A stretch of 64,000 nt of DNA from Ardenticatenaceae bacterium (GTDB lineage Bacteria; Chloroflexota; Anaerolineae; Promineifilales; Promineifilaceae), in the NCBI GenBank assembly GCA_020634565.1, contig JACKBN010000004.1:62001-126000 (forward strand). Reading direction: 5' to 3'. Below, piece after piece: positions 26,901-34,603 of this stretch. Position numbers and translations under genes: made by a program. Each line of letters opens with the position of its first letter. The first letter of the stretch is position 1. The notes under the pieces are model-generated. The model made no database searches, was not told the DNA's origin, and saw only the letters and a list, made by a program, of their open reading frames with translations.

Positions 26901-27979
26901 GTTCTGGCGGAACTGTTTGGTTGTGGAATATCCCAGATTTTGAAGACTTCTCATTGACCTTAAATGGGCACTTGGGCCAAGTTTGGTCTATGGACTTTGC
27001 TGATCGTAACAATGTGTTGGTATCAAGTAGCTTAGATGGTACGATTCGCATTTGGGATATTTCATCTGGCCAACCACAATCTACAATATTAACTTCAGGA
27101 CTCAAAGACACACAGGTTATTGCCATTTCTCCAAATAAAAGTTATGTAGCTACTGGAAGCTGGAACGGTGTTGTACGGCTATGGGAGCTTTCCAAAAATA
27201 CTGCGGGAACACTTATTTTAAGCGACGAACTCTTTCTGATAAACACTCTTGATTTTTCACCTACTGAATCTATGTTGGCCGTAGGCAATTTTGACGGCAA
27301 TATTTATTTGTGGAATTTGGATAATAAAGGAACAAACCCAATTATCCTTCAAGGTCATGATGATTGGGTTAGAGCTCTAGATTTTTCTAGTGACGGTAGC
27401 ATTATAGCCTCAGGTAGTTCTGATGGTACGATTCGGATTTGGGATATCTTGCATCCAAATTCTGAACCCAGACTGTTAGCTTTGGAAAGAGATAAAGTAT
27501 TATCTCTGTCTTTTTCCCCTGATGATAATTTATTAGTTGCAGGCAGCTTAAGAGGAAAAATTTACATTTGGAATCTTGAATCCGATGAAATTACCGCAGA
27601 AATAAATGGGCATGATGGTAAAATACTTTCGATAGCATTTTCTCCATTAGGAAAAATAATTGCTACTGGTAGTTCTGATGGGGAGATAAAACTATGGAAT
27701 CTCAACAATCTAGATGAGGAACCTACAGTAATAAACAATTTTGGTTCAATTAATAATTTAGATTTTTCTCCTGACGGATTGTTTTTAGCATCTACAGATA
27801 CCAGATCCAGCATCCGTTTATGGATGTTATTGGATGATTTAGTAGAAGTTGGTTGTCAAAAGGTACGACGTAATTTGAGTTGGGTTGAATGGCAGCGCTA
27901 TTTGCCGGGGGAACCATATCGCCAAACCTGCCCCAATTTGCCGCCGCATCCGTCTGTGCCGGCCAATGAATTGCCTTAA
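23945..27979 (+). CDS. nSTAND NTPase with N-terminal death-like adaptor domain and C-terminal WD40 repeats
   Basis: The product is about 1345 residues; GTG at 23936 is an alternative start. The first 75 residues (FSLDEIRTLCLALGIEYEDL, GKARGLVEACQ) resemble bacterial death-like/effector-associated adaptor domains. A STAND ATPase follows, with P-loop IVGASGSGKSS (about 150) and Walker B LLLVVDQFEEL (about 237). Then come a coiled coil, one membrane helix (about 568-590), and about fourteen WD40 repeats (about 700-1300) with SFSPDG turns. Such proteins are known or predicted conflict and signalling sensors. The WD40 half is strikingly AT-rich compared with the rest. An in-frame palindromic insert precedes the P-loop. 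No partner effector gene is adjacent. Confidence 0.9.
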   Translation: MKITSVQIDPAKLQRTIATYFSLDEIRTLCLALGIEYEDLPTDTRSGKARGLVEACQRQRQLVTLAEAVLEQRDNIQPHEFLRDIADDDAPFKGLLSFEEADEEIFFGRGELTAELVARVSQPPGGLVADEVSGRNLREVSITNFLAIVGASGSGKSSVVKAGMIPHLRRQTNWPIHLITPTALPLQALATSLTRDSASVRDTANLIDDLKEEPRALRLYAARLLQNSPSKRLLLVVDQFEELFTLCKDEAERTAFVENLVAAVAGDSQITILLTLRADFYHHCLQYQPLHHLLEAQQKIVPTMSSTELRAAIERPAQQANLMFDDGLVDILLRDVGAADNQTPEPGALPLLSHALLETWQRRDPSENRLTLAGYTEAGGVQGAIAKTAESTYQRLPADQQKIARSIFLRLTELGEGTQDTRRRATLTELLPQNDARTTVEQVLKTLADARLLTTSDDGAEVAHEALIRQWPTLQNWLDEDREGIRLHRQLTEEAMAWQAAHKDASYLYRGGRLTQIVEWAKESQSQLNDLEASFLQASKELRKDKLLEANARAEKEARIAQSLRQRAFFLVVTVIVSVMLAIVAFLSFQQASANEEKANQNALNADSQAATAIYNEHLALTREAETEIQRQIAQDQLEVAILSTESQNIFSNQRDPELATLLAIEAANINKQISGEAEWLVDSALRPLLEEYVYFNNSLIGHEGTVNAVVFSPDGRYLASSASGNGGNGQTFRLWDLDSMDSESVLDESFEAPVVSIAFSPDSNALATGSGDGTIRMWNIEGNVSYIEWYSSNNSSVVSLEFSPDGSKLVSAHENGTIKLWDAYEIDASPEELIELPSMVWSVTYSANGEFLAASSENMIYLWRTGDLNEEPTVIAKANNMNAILSLDFSPNSQFLIAGSYRNVYMWDLLDLSKDPLVFVAHQEWVYSLSFSPDGSKIGTGSNDGFVKIWSLEEQNQPFLWFSNQQGYVRSVAFSPDGLVVAAGSSGGTVWLWNIPDFEDFSLTLNGHLGQVWSMDFADRNNVLVSSSLDGTIRIWDISSGQPQSTILTSGLKDTQVIAISPNKSYVATGSWNGVVRLWELSKNTAGTLILSDELFLINTLDFSPTESMLAVGNFDGNIYLWNLDNKGTNPIILQGHDDWVRALDFSSDGSIIASGSSDGTIRIWDILHPNSEPRLLALERDKVLSLSFSPDDNLLVAGSLRGKIYIWNLESDEITAEINGHDGKILSIAFSPLGKIIATGSSDGEIKLWNLNNLDEEPTVINNFGSINNLDFSPDGLFLASTDTRSSIRLWMLLDDLVEVGCQKVRRNLSWVEWQRYLPGEPYRQTCPNLPPHPSVPANELP
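24309..24364. repeat. Palindromic element inserted in the nSTAND reading frame
   Basis: AACCTCCCGGAGGTT (24309-24323) and AACCTCCGGGAGGTT (24350-24364) are exact reverse complements separated by 26 bases. They encode about 20 extra residues (starting PPGGLVADEV) between ELVARV and FLAIVGASGSGKS. In related nSTAND proteins these two stretches are usually nearly adjacent. The insert keeps the frame. Confidence 0.7.
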
Positions 27980-27988
27980 ACCTACACT

Positions 27989-28092
27989 TGTCATGTTGAG
28001 CAGAGCGAAACATCCCAACCAAGATCCGCTTGCTTTGATCAGGATGCCGGTAGGGTATGTTGCATGGGATTCTTCACTTCGGTCAGAATGAC
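27989..28092. repeat. Dispersed inverted repeat between nSTAND and CorA genes
   Basis: A left arm starting TGTCATGTTGAGCAGAGCGA pairs imperfectly with a right arm ending CTTCGGTCAGAATGACG, with about 60 bases between. This is a known style of dispersed bacterial repeat built around TGTCATnnTGAGC and GTCAGAATGAC. Confidence 0.55.
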
Positions 28093-28155
28093 GGGTGTTG
28101 GTGGCGGGGCGAAAGTGATGGACAACGGCCGTAATTTCCCCTAAACTATTCCCTC

Positions 28156-29073
28156 ATGAGTATCGATAACTTGCAATACGGCCGTGTCACCTGGACCAAC
28201 ATCACCAACCCAACCGAAGAAGATATGCAGGCGTTGGGAGAGCGCTATCCCAACTTTCATCCACTCCATTTGGGCGATTGCCTGACCGAATTAGAGTTCC
28301 CCAAATTGGATGTGGGTGAAGATTACCTGTTCATCGTGGCGCAGCTGCCGCGCTGGAATGGGGAAGCCCGCATTTGTTACCCCACAGAAATTGACCTCTT
28401 TGTAGCCAGCGGCGTGCTGGTCACCGTGCATAACGGCGAAATCAAGCCGCTCAACCAGATGTTTGCTAACGCCAAAGCAGATGAAGCCGCCATGAGTGAC
28501 ATGATGGGGCAGGGGGCCAGTCCGCTGCTTTACAAAATCATGGATACACTGGTGCGCTACTGCGACCCCATTTTGGAAAAGGTTAACCAGACCATCCGCC
28601 ACATCGAGCTGAGCCTGTTTGAAGAGGATATGGAGCACATTTTGTACGAGGTGGCCGTGGCCCGGCGCGGGGTCATCGCCATTCGCCATATTTTACGGCC
28701 GCAGCTAGATGTGATGCGGGAGCTGGAACGCGGCAGCTGGCCGTTCATTCAGGGGCATCTGGACATGTATTGGGACGACATCGGCGACCATCTGACGCGG
28801 TTGCTCTCTATGCTGGATGAGCATGTGGAGGTGATTGGCGGCTTGTCGGACACGGTCGATACGCTGGCTTCCCACCGCATTGATGGCGTGGTGCGCCTGC
28901 TCACGCTTATCACCATCCTCACCGTGCCGCTCACGGTGCTATCGACCGTTTTTGGTATGAATGTGGCGCTGCCGTATGGGGATCATCCGCTGCCGTTTTA
29001 CCTTATCAACATCGTGGGCGTGGTGCTGACGGTGGGGGTCATCTGGTATTTGCATCGCCGCCGCTGGCTGTGA
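28156..29073 (+). CDS. corA: CorA-family magnesium/divalent metal transporter
   Basis: The 305-residue protein has a large cytoplasmic N-terminal domain with long helices. Two C-terminal membrane helices follow, with the signature FGMNV (GMN motif) after the first. The acidic/aromatic periplasmic loop (ALPYGDHPLPFY) and the short basic tail (HRRRWL) fit CorA. It probably forms a homopentameric channel for Mg2+ or related ions. It lies alone between two repeat regions. Confidence 0.9.
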   Translation: MSIDNLQYGRVTWTNITNPTEEDMQALGERYPNFHPLHLGDCLTELEFPKLDVGEDYLFIVAQLPRWNGEARICYPTEIDLFVASGVLVTVHNGEIKPLNQMFANAKADEAAMSDMMGQGASPLLYKIMDTLVRYCDPILEKVNQTIRHIELSLFEEDMEHILYEVAVARRGVIAIRHILRPQLDVMRELERGSWPFIQGHLDMYWDDIGDHLTRLLSMLDEHVEVIGGLSDTVDTLASHRIDGVVRLLTLITILTVPLTVLSTVFGMNVALPYGDHPLPFYLINIVGVVLTVGVIWYLHRRRWL

Positions 29074-29144
29074 TCGGTAAACGGTGGTCGGTAATCCGTA
29101 AGCGGTGACAAAACCGATTACCGATTACTGATAACGGATTACCG
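29074..29144. repeat. Stuttering inverted repeat, family 2 copy A
   Basis: Units like CGGTAAACGGT and CGGTAATCCGTAAGCGGT in the left arm pair with ACCGATTACCGATTACTGAT in the right arm. The last bases contain the stop codon of the methyltransferase gene. A second copy flanks the other side of that gene (29782-29858). Confidence 0.75.
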
Positions 29145-29777
29145 TTCGGCTAAGATAACTTCACTCGGGACCCCTAGCTGCACCACAACTTCCCGTTTTA
29201 GGATGGAAAATCTGGCTTGCTGGACGAGCGTTTGCAGCTGTAAGGGGCGGCAGCCGCCGCAGGTGAGGGGATGCAGTTTGTAGGCTGTTTTCCACAGGCC
29301 TATGAGCAGCTTGCTGGGTGCGTCGGTGCCTTCGGTGAGGGAGACGAGGACGAGTTTGCCGCCGGGCTGCAACACGCGGTGAAATTCGGCGAGAACCTGG
29401 GGGAGTACGGCCGTTCCCAACAGATCCAACACATAGGTACACAAGAGTCGGTCGAAACGGCCGTTCGCAAACGGCAACTGTTCCGCATTCGCCTGGCACA
29501 AATTTGTCTCTGGCACCCGCTGGCGGGTAAGGTCGAGCATTTCGCGGGATAGATCGATGCCAAACGATTGCCCGCCGGGCGGCAGCGCCGCCTGAACGGT
29601 GCGCTGCTCCTTGCCGGTGCCCACCCCCACATTCAAAAATTGCTGGGCTGAACCAGCATCCAGCAGTTCCAGCCCGCGATCTTTGGCCTGCCGCTCAAAA
29701 CGGCTGCCTAAATCATGTTTGGCCCCCAGCCAGTCGTAAAAGCGCTGGGCAGTTTGTGGGGTGATGGTGTCGGTCAT
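29139..29777 (-). CDS. SAM-dependent methyltransferase (class I)
   Basis: The 212-residue protein has the class I Rossmann methyltransferase motifs. Motif I is FLNVGVGTGKEQ, motif II has FGIDLSREML, then NAEQLPFANGRFDRLLCTYVLD and LQPGGKLVLVS. This is the UbiE/Methyltransf_11 type, acting on a small molecule or lipid. CGGCRPL near the C-terminus is reminiscent of methyltransferases adjoining quinone or arsenical chemistry, but that is only a guess. The gene is bracketed by two copies of one palindromic repeat family, and its stop codon falls inside one of them. Confidence 0.85.
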   Translation of the reverse strand: MTDTITPQTAQRFYDWLGAKHDLGSRFERQAKDRGLELLDAGSAQQFLNVGVGTGKEQRTVQAALPPGGQSFGIDLSREMLDLTRQRVPETNLCQANAEQLPFANGRFDRLLCTYVLDLLGTAVLPQVLAEFHRVLQPGGKLVLVSLTEGTDAPSKLLIGLWKTAYKLHPLTCGGCRPLQLQTLVQQARFSILKREVVVQLGVPSEVILAER

Positions 29778-29781
29778 GTTT

Positions 29782-29858
29782 CGTAATCTGTCAGCGGTGA
29801 GCGGTAATCGGTAAAAAAGAAAACCGATTACCGCTCACCGAATACCGTTTACCGCTTA
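29782..29858. repeat. Stuttering inverted repeat, family 2 copy B
   Basis: GTCAGCGGTGAGCGGTAATC and following units pair with GATTACCGCTCACCGAATAC around a purine-rich loop. It overlaps the stop of the S41 peptidase gene by three bases and lies just upstream of the methyltransferase start. Confidence 0.75.
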
Positions 29859-32330
29859 GCTTTGATCCTCAATGGTCAACGTATACTCGCCACCATTGCC
29901 ATCATCGGTAGAAACCTCCAAAATGATGACGATGTCGATACCAAAATCGACCCCTTCAAAACCAGACAGGGTATCTGGTTCGGTTGCGCCCAGCAGTTCA
30001 CCATTTTCAGTATAAACTGTGAGTACAAATGGTTGGTCGCTGCTGCTTTCCAAAATCAGCCCCACGACATCATCGGCATTGAGGGTGACGGTGTAACGAG
30101 TTGCTGCATTGGGATCAAGAACGGCCGTAACCGAATCTCCCACTACCATGCTTTCACCTTCAGATACCTCTGGCGCTTCACCGTTGATGAAGGCAAAGGC
30201 TGCTTCCAGTACCGGGTCGCCCTCGCTGAACAGCGTTTCTTCTGTCAGCGGCACCACGATGTCTGGCACCACGCCGATGCCCTCGATGTGAATGTTGCCG
30301 TCAGGATCGACCGCACGACCCTGGGTAAAGCGGAACGTTTCGTCGGCAGGCATGGCCACGTCATCTACGCTGCCGCCCAAACCGGCCGTGGGGTACATGC
30401 CGATGATGGTGGCCCGATTTTCTAGCGTCAGGTCATAGCTAAAGAATTCGCAGGCTGAGGCACAATCGGGGCCAACCAAAACCACCAGATTGCCATTGTA
30501 GCGGAAATCCTCAGGTGGCAGGAAAAACGCATCTTCGTAATCGGGATTCATGTAGAATTCGCCCCGGTCTTCATCGTAGTAACCTGTGTTACCGGTGACC
30601 AGCGGCTCGTTAAAGAAGTAAGCCGCCATTTGGTCAGCCAAAAAGCCGTTGCCACCACCGTTCCGGCGCATGTCGATGATAATCGTATCCACGCCATTTT
30701 CATTCATCTCCTGGATCATCCGCTCCCACAGCTGCACGGTAAGCAGATCATTATCGAAGAAGCTGAAAATTTGCACGTAACCAACACCTTGATCTTCCAG
30801 GAAATCGTATTCCAGCGGCAGTTCAAAACCGTCGCGCGTCTCATCCTCGAACCAGAAGTTGTAGCTATCTACCTCGCTGCTCACTTCCAGCGTCGTTGTT
30901 TGCGGCGCGCCGCCCGGATTTTGGAAGGTTACTTCCACTTCGGTGCCTGCGGAGAAACGGGTGGCGAACAGCAGTTGATCCAGCCGTTGCGAATGCGGTG
31001 TGCTGTAGGGTGCAAAATAGCTGATGGTGTTGTCCAGGTAATCGCTAATTGGCTGGCCGTTCATTTCCAGAATTTCAGCACCCAGCTCCATACCTGCCTC
31101 GGCGGCTGGCCCATCTTCAAGTAAGAAGTTGACAAGAACACGGCCGTCTGTCAGTTCCCGAATAGCAATGCCAATGCCGCTATTCGCCGCCGCCCGGAAA
31201 TCATCCCCGATGAACGGGCCAGAAATGTGCCCGTCGGGGATTTGCCAGGAGAAGTCGCGCAGCGCCCGCAGGTATTCCAACTCATCATTGTTGGCATCGG
31301 CTTCTTCAAAACGGGGGTGGAACTCGTCGCGCAGCGCTTCCCAGTCGATCCCTTTGTATTCGGTGAAGGCATACTCATTTTTCAGCTGATCCACTAACGA
31401 ATCAAATGCCTCGGTGTAGCTGAGGTCAGAGTAATCCACCAGCGCGGCCCCTTCCGGCTCGATCAGGTCGATGACCGGATTGCGGGAGCGGTCGAAGGTG
31501 AACGGGTCACTGTCCATATTCACGATGGTGTAGCCTTGCGGCAGCGTCACGATGGGATCATCCTCGGTAAAAAGTAGGCCATCTTCGCCGAAACCGCTGG
31601 GGAAGCCTTGCTGATCATCCTGGGCATAAACCAGGAACGTGCCGCCCACAATTTCCCGTTCCAATTCCGGGTCATCGCTGATGATGGTGGAGGCGTAGGC
31701 TGTGGACCAGCCACCGCCGCCCAGGTCACGCTCTTCCAGGAAGGGATCGCCGAAGGTGTTGTTCCAATAAGCAATGGCAAACACCTGCACGCCGGTATCT
31801 TCTTCGCCGTCATTGTCCACATCGCGGAAGCCGCCTTTGGGCTCGATGGGCAGGGCAATGGAGTAGTCGAAGGGGGAGGTGTAGAAATCTGTCGTGATTT
31901 GGCCCAGCGTTTGGGATTCTACAGGCATCAGATAATTTTCGTCCCGATCGACGAAGCCTGCCTGGTCTTCCAGGATGACGACGGGGGCGGCCACGCCAAC
32001 ATTGAAGAATGGATTGGTGTATTCCACTTCGCCCGTAATGCCCACGGGACCCCCTTCATCGTTGGTGATCTCAGCCGGAGGGCCAGGCAGGTCGGTTACA
32101 TCCATCGGTGGCTCCTCAACATCTGCTGCCGGGGGGGGCGTGGCTTCAACGGGGGCTGGCGTGGCGGTGACCACAACGGTAACTTCGACCTCCACGATTT
32201 CGGCCGTGGGGGCCACATCGCTTTCGTCATCATCCGTGGGGCGCGGGGTGGGGGTAGGGTCTTCGCCGCAGGCTGCCAGCAGCAAGCCCAGGCTGAGAAG
32301 CAAAAGTAGAAGGTAGCGTAGTTGTTTCAT
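29856..32330 (-). CDS. S41-family (C-terminal processing) peptidase lipoprotein
   Basis: The 824-residue protein has a lipoprotein signal (LGLLLAACGED) and a Thr/Pro/Val-rich spacer. A novel N-terminal region follows. The catalytic part has a PDZ-like segment (EAGMELGAEILEMNGQPI) and an S41 protease core with VDTIIIDMRRNGGG and LVGPDCASACEFF, S625 being the likely nucleophile. The C-terminal 90 residues resemble a bacterial pre-peptidase (PPC) beta domain. It should act outside the cell. It precedes, on the same strand, a second large lipoprotein that also has a peptidase motif, and the pair may form a secreted proteolytic set. Confidence 0.82.
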   Translation of the reverse strand: MKQLRYLLLLLLSLGLLLAACGEDPTPTPRPTDDDESDVAPTAEIVEVEVTVVVTATPAPVEATPPPAADVEEPPMDVTDLPGPPAEITNDEGGPVGITGEVEYTNPFFNVGVAAPVVILEDQAGFVDRDENYLMPVESQTLGQITTDFYTSPFDYSIALPIEPKGGFRDVDNDGEEDTGVQVFAIAYWNNTFGDPFLEERDLGGGGWSTAYASTIISDDPELEREIVGGTFLVYAQDDQQGFPSGFGEDGLLFTEDDPIVTLPQGYTIVNMDSDPFTFDRSRNPVIDLIEPEGAALVDYSDLSYTEAFDSLVDQLKNEYAFTEYKGIDWEALRDEFHPRFEEADANNDELEYLRALRDFSWQIPDGHISGPFIGDDFRAAANSGIGIAIRELTDGRVLVNFLLEDGPAAEAGMELGAEILEMNGQPISDYLDNTISYFAPYSTPHSQRLDQLLFATRFSAGTEVEVTFQNPGGAPQTTTLEVSSEVDSYNFWFEDETRDGFELPLEYDFLEDQGVGYVQIFSFFDNDLLTVQLWERMIQEMNENGVDTIIIDMRRNGGGNGFLADQMAAYFFNEPLVTGNTGYYDEDRGEFYMNPDYEDAFFLPPEDFRYNGNLVVLVGPDCASACEFFSYDLTLENRATIIGMYPTAGLGGSVDDVAMPADETFRFTQGRAVDPDGNIHIEGIGVVPDIVVPLTEETLFSEGDPVLEAAFAFINGEAPEVSEGESMVVGDSVTAVLDPNAATRYTVTLNADDVVGLILESSSDQPFVLTVYTENGELLGATEPDTLSGFEGVDFGIDIVIILEVSTDDGNGGEYTLTIEDQS

Positions 32331-32375
32331 AAGTTCTCCTTGAAATCATTTAACGCAAAAGCGCAGCGAGATGTT

Positions 32376-34463
32376 TTACTGCGTGAGTTCCAGTTGATAA
32401 TGGGCCGGTTCCAGGGTCATGGGGCTGGTGGCGGTGATGATGAGATACGGCCGTCTGCCCCCCGCACTTGCCAACGAAAATTGTACCGTGGCTGTGTTGT
32501 CTTCTGCCAGTTCGACTTCGCTCACCACGGGTGCGCCGGTGTCGTAGGTGACCAGCAGCACATGCCAGCGTTGCGGAATGTAACCAGTGGCGCGTACAAA
32601 CCCTTCGGCCAGCCAGCCTTCATCGCTTTCGGCACCATCGTAAAAGCCAATTTCCGGAATGGCGATGTTGTCGAAGGCGATGCCAGCAAGGGTCAGAATG
32701 GGATCGGTGACGTATTCAAAGCGAATTTGCACCATCTGCCCGGCGTAAGGTGAGAGATCGATAGATTCGTTTACCCAGCTGCCGCTGCGGTCGGTGTAAA
32801 AGCGGTCGGTGTAGGCAGAATCAGACGAATCGTGGATGAACTCGTTGCCCTGCATATTTTTGCTGGCTAAGCCCTGCCACGTTTGTCCACCGTCGGTGGA
32901 AATGGAAACGTAGGCAAAATCGTAGCTCAACTCGATCTCGTGGTAGACGGTGTATTCCAGCGTGGCGTTGCTCACGGCTGTGAGGTCGAATTCACGGGTG
33001 AGGCGCATGTTGCTGTAGTTGGCGCGGTTGGCCAGCCACATATGCTCGCCAGAGTTGGGCAGCACCGCCATCAGCGGCACGTGGTTGCTGCCGGTGAAGT
33101 TGAGCGTGGCGCTGCCGCTGCCAGACAGTTGGTAATAGTCGGCGGCGTATTGGCTCACCGTTGTATCGTAGCTGGTGGGGAAGTTGTTGATGCCGGTAAA
33201 AGCGGCCGTATTCAACCCATCTCGCAGCGCATAAATCGCAGGTGCATTTGGGTCGTCGTGGATAGCCAGGGCGACGAGCCAATCCAGAAAGAGGGATTCG
33301 CCGTCGAAATCGAGGTTGTTTTCGGCGGCGACGGCGTCTACGGCCGCAAAACCTGGCTCTGGATGCGTCGCAAATTCGCGGTACAGTTTTTCTCCTAGCC
33401 GATTGTAGATGTAGCGGTTCATCACGTAACCCTGGCCGTAATACGGAATGGTGTACCCTTCTGGCCAACTGTTTAGCTGTTGATCTGGGTTGCCCAAGAA
33501 CAGATTGCCGCGTGAAATGGCATCAGACGGAAAGCCAAGCAAATCTTCCGCCAGCATGGCGGAGCCTTCCGCTTCCCAATCCCAATCGTTGGCATCGTAA
33601 TTAGATTCGATCATGTGCCGAAATTCGTGCGCCAAGATGTCTAGATAGCTGCCAGAGCCAAACAAGCTGCCGTTCATGATGAACATTTCGCGCTCGTTGG
33701 AGACGGGGTCTACGCTTTGGGGCAGAATGTCGCTGGAGCCAAAATAGCCGCCCAGGCCGCATTGGCTAGCGGTGGCAACGGTGACATCGCAAATGGTAAC
33801 CGGAGAGGCGTTTACAATGTGGATGCGGGGATCGCCATCAATGCCGGGATTATCTTCGGAGCCAAAAATGAGGGTGTTTTGTTCATAAATTTCGTCAAAG
33901 GCGGTGCCTGCCTGGGTTAACGCTTGCGCTGACGGGGTGGCAAGACCAGGGGAGGTGTCGAACCAGAAGTAGGCGTGGCCGCTGATGTGCAACAGTTCAA
34001 AATCTGGTGCTGAGATGGTGATGGAATCGACGTTGAGGATGCTGAGCGGCTCACGGGACCCAACGGTGTAGGCGGTGGGATTGGTAACGGCCGTTGGCAG
34101 TTCAGTCAAGCCCCGATACGCAATGGCTAAACCAACATCATCTCGCTCTGGTGGATAGTTCGCTTCCAAATCTACAAAAGTCGTTTGCTCTGCCTCCGTG
34201 ACGGGGGCGCGGCTTAATGTGTCGTAGGCGGTGGGGGCCGGTGGCCAGGTGAAGGTAGTAGGCTCGGTTGTGTCGGTGGGGGTAGGTACGGGTACTGCCG
34301 TTTCCTCCACAGGTATTTCGGTGGGTGCGGTTGTTTGGGTGGGTACGGCCGTAGGTTCCTCAGGGTCCTGTGGGCGGGGCGTTGCGGTTGGCTCGGCCTC
34401 GCTACAGGCTGCCAGAATCAGTAGTAAGAGTCCCAGGCCAAGCCAGCGTTTCCAATTGTGCAT
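32376..34463 (-). CDS. Lipoprotein metallopeptidase (HExxH), immune-inhibitor-like
   Basis: The 695-residue product has a lipoprotein signal (LLLLILAACSEAE) and a long Thr/Pro/Glu linker. A protease-like region has HEFRHMIE at 279-286 (zinc ligands H279 and H283), followed by EAEGSAMLAEDLL, which could supply the third ligand. The C-terminal half has beta-rich segments with SYDFAYVSISTDGGQTW, as in M6/immune inhibitor A-type peptidases. It lies 45 bases upstream of the S41 lipoprotein gene, with the same spacer style, so the two are probably co-expressed at the cell surface. Confidence 0.78.
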   Translation of the reverse strand: MHNWKRWLGLGLLLLILAACSEAEPTATPRPQDPEEPTAVPTQTTAPTEIPVEETAVPVPTPTDTTEPTTFTWPPAPTAYDTLSRAPVTEAEQTTFVDLEANYPPERDDVGLAIAYRGLTELPTAVTNPTAYTVGSREPLSILNVDSITISAPDFELLHISGHAYFWFDTSPGLATPSAQALTQAGTAFDEIYEQNTLIFGSEDNPGIDGDPRIHIVNASPVTICDVTVATASQCGLGGYFGSSDILPQSVDPVSNEREMFIMNGSLFGSGSYLDILAHEFRHMIESNYDANDWDWEAEGSAMLAEDLLGFPSDAISRGNLFLGNPDQQLNSWPEGYTIPYYGQGYVMNRYIYNRLGEKLYREFATHPEPGFAAVDAVAAENNLDFDGESLFLDWLVALAIHDDPNAPAIYALRDGLNTAAFTGINNFPTSYDTTVSQYAADYYQLSGSGSATLNFTGSNHVPLMAVLPNSGEHMWLANRANYSNMRLTREFDLTAVSNATLEYTVYHEIELSYDFAYVSISTDGGQTWQGLASKNMQGNEFIHDSSDSAYTDRFYTDRSGSWVNESIDLSPYAGQMVQIRFEYVTDPILTLAGIAFDNIAIPEIGFYDGAESDEGWLAEGFVRATGYIPQRWHVLLVTYDTGAPVVSEVELAEDNTATVQFSLASAGGRRPYLIITATSPMTLEPAHYQLELTQ

Positions 34464-34568
34464 GAAGTTCTCCTTGAAGGATTTTGTTTGATTATAAAAG
34501 GGAAGCAGCTAACAATGAAGTAGCTGGGACCAAGGGGTAATGATTTGCTTATTTCCCCGACCCGATTG

Positions 34569-34597
34569 GTAGAGACGCGGCACGGCAACGCCTCTAC
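34569..34597. repeat. Hairpin after P450 gene
   Basis: GTAGAGACG pairs imperfectly with CGCCTCTAC around an 11-base loop, close to the P450 stop codon. It may act as a terminator, but the T run is poor. Similar GTAGAGACG palindromes are dispersed in other genomes. Confidence 0.45.
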
Positions 34598-34603
34598 CTC
34601 AAA

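Noticed and set aside
28100..28155. A promoter or gene in the gap before corA
   Set aside because: No convincing -35/-10 pair or open frame was visible; only repeat sequence and one ACGGCCGT.
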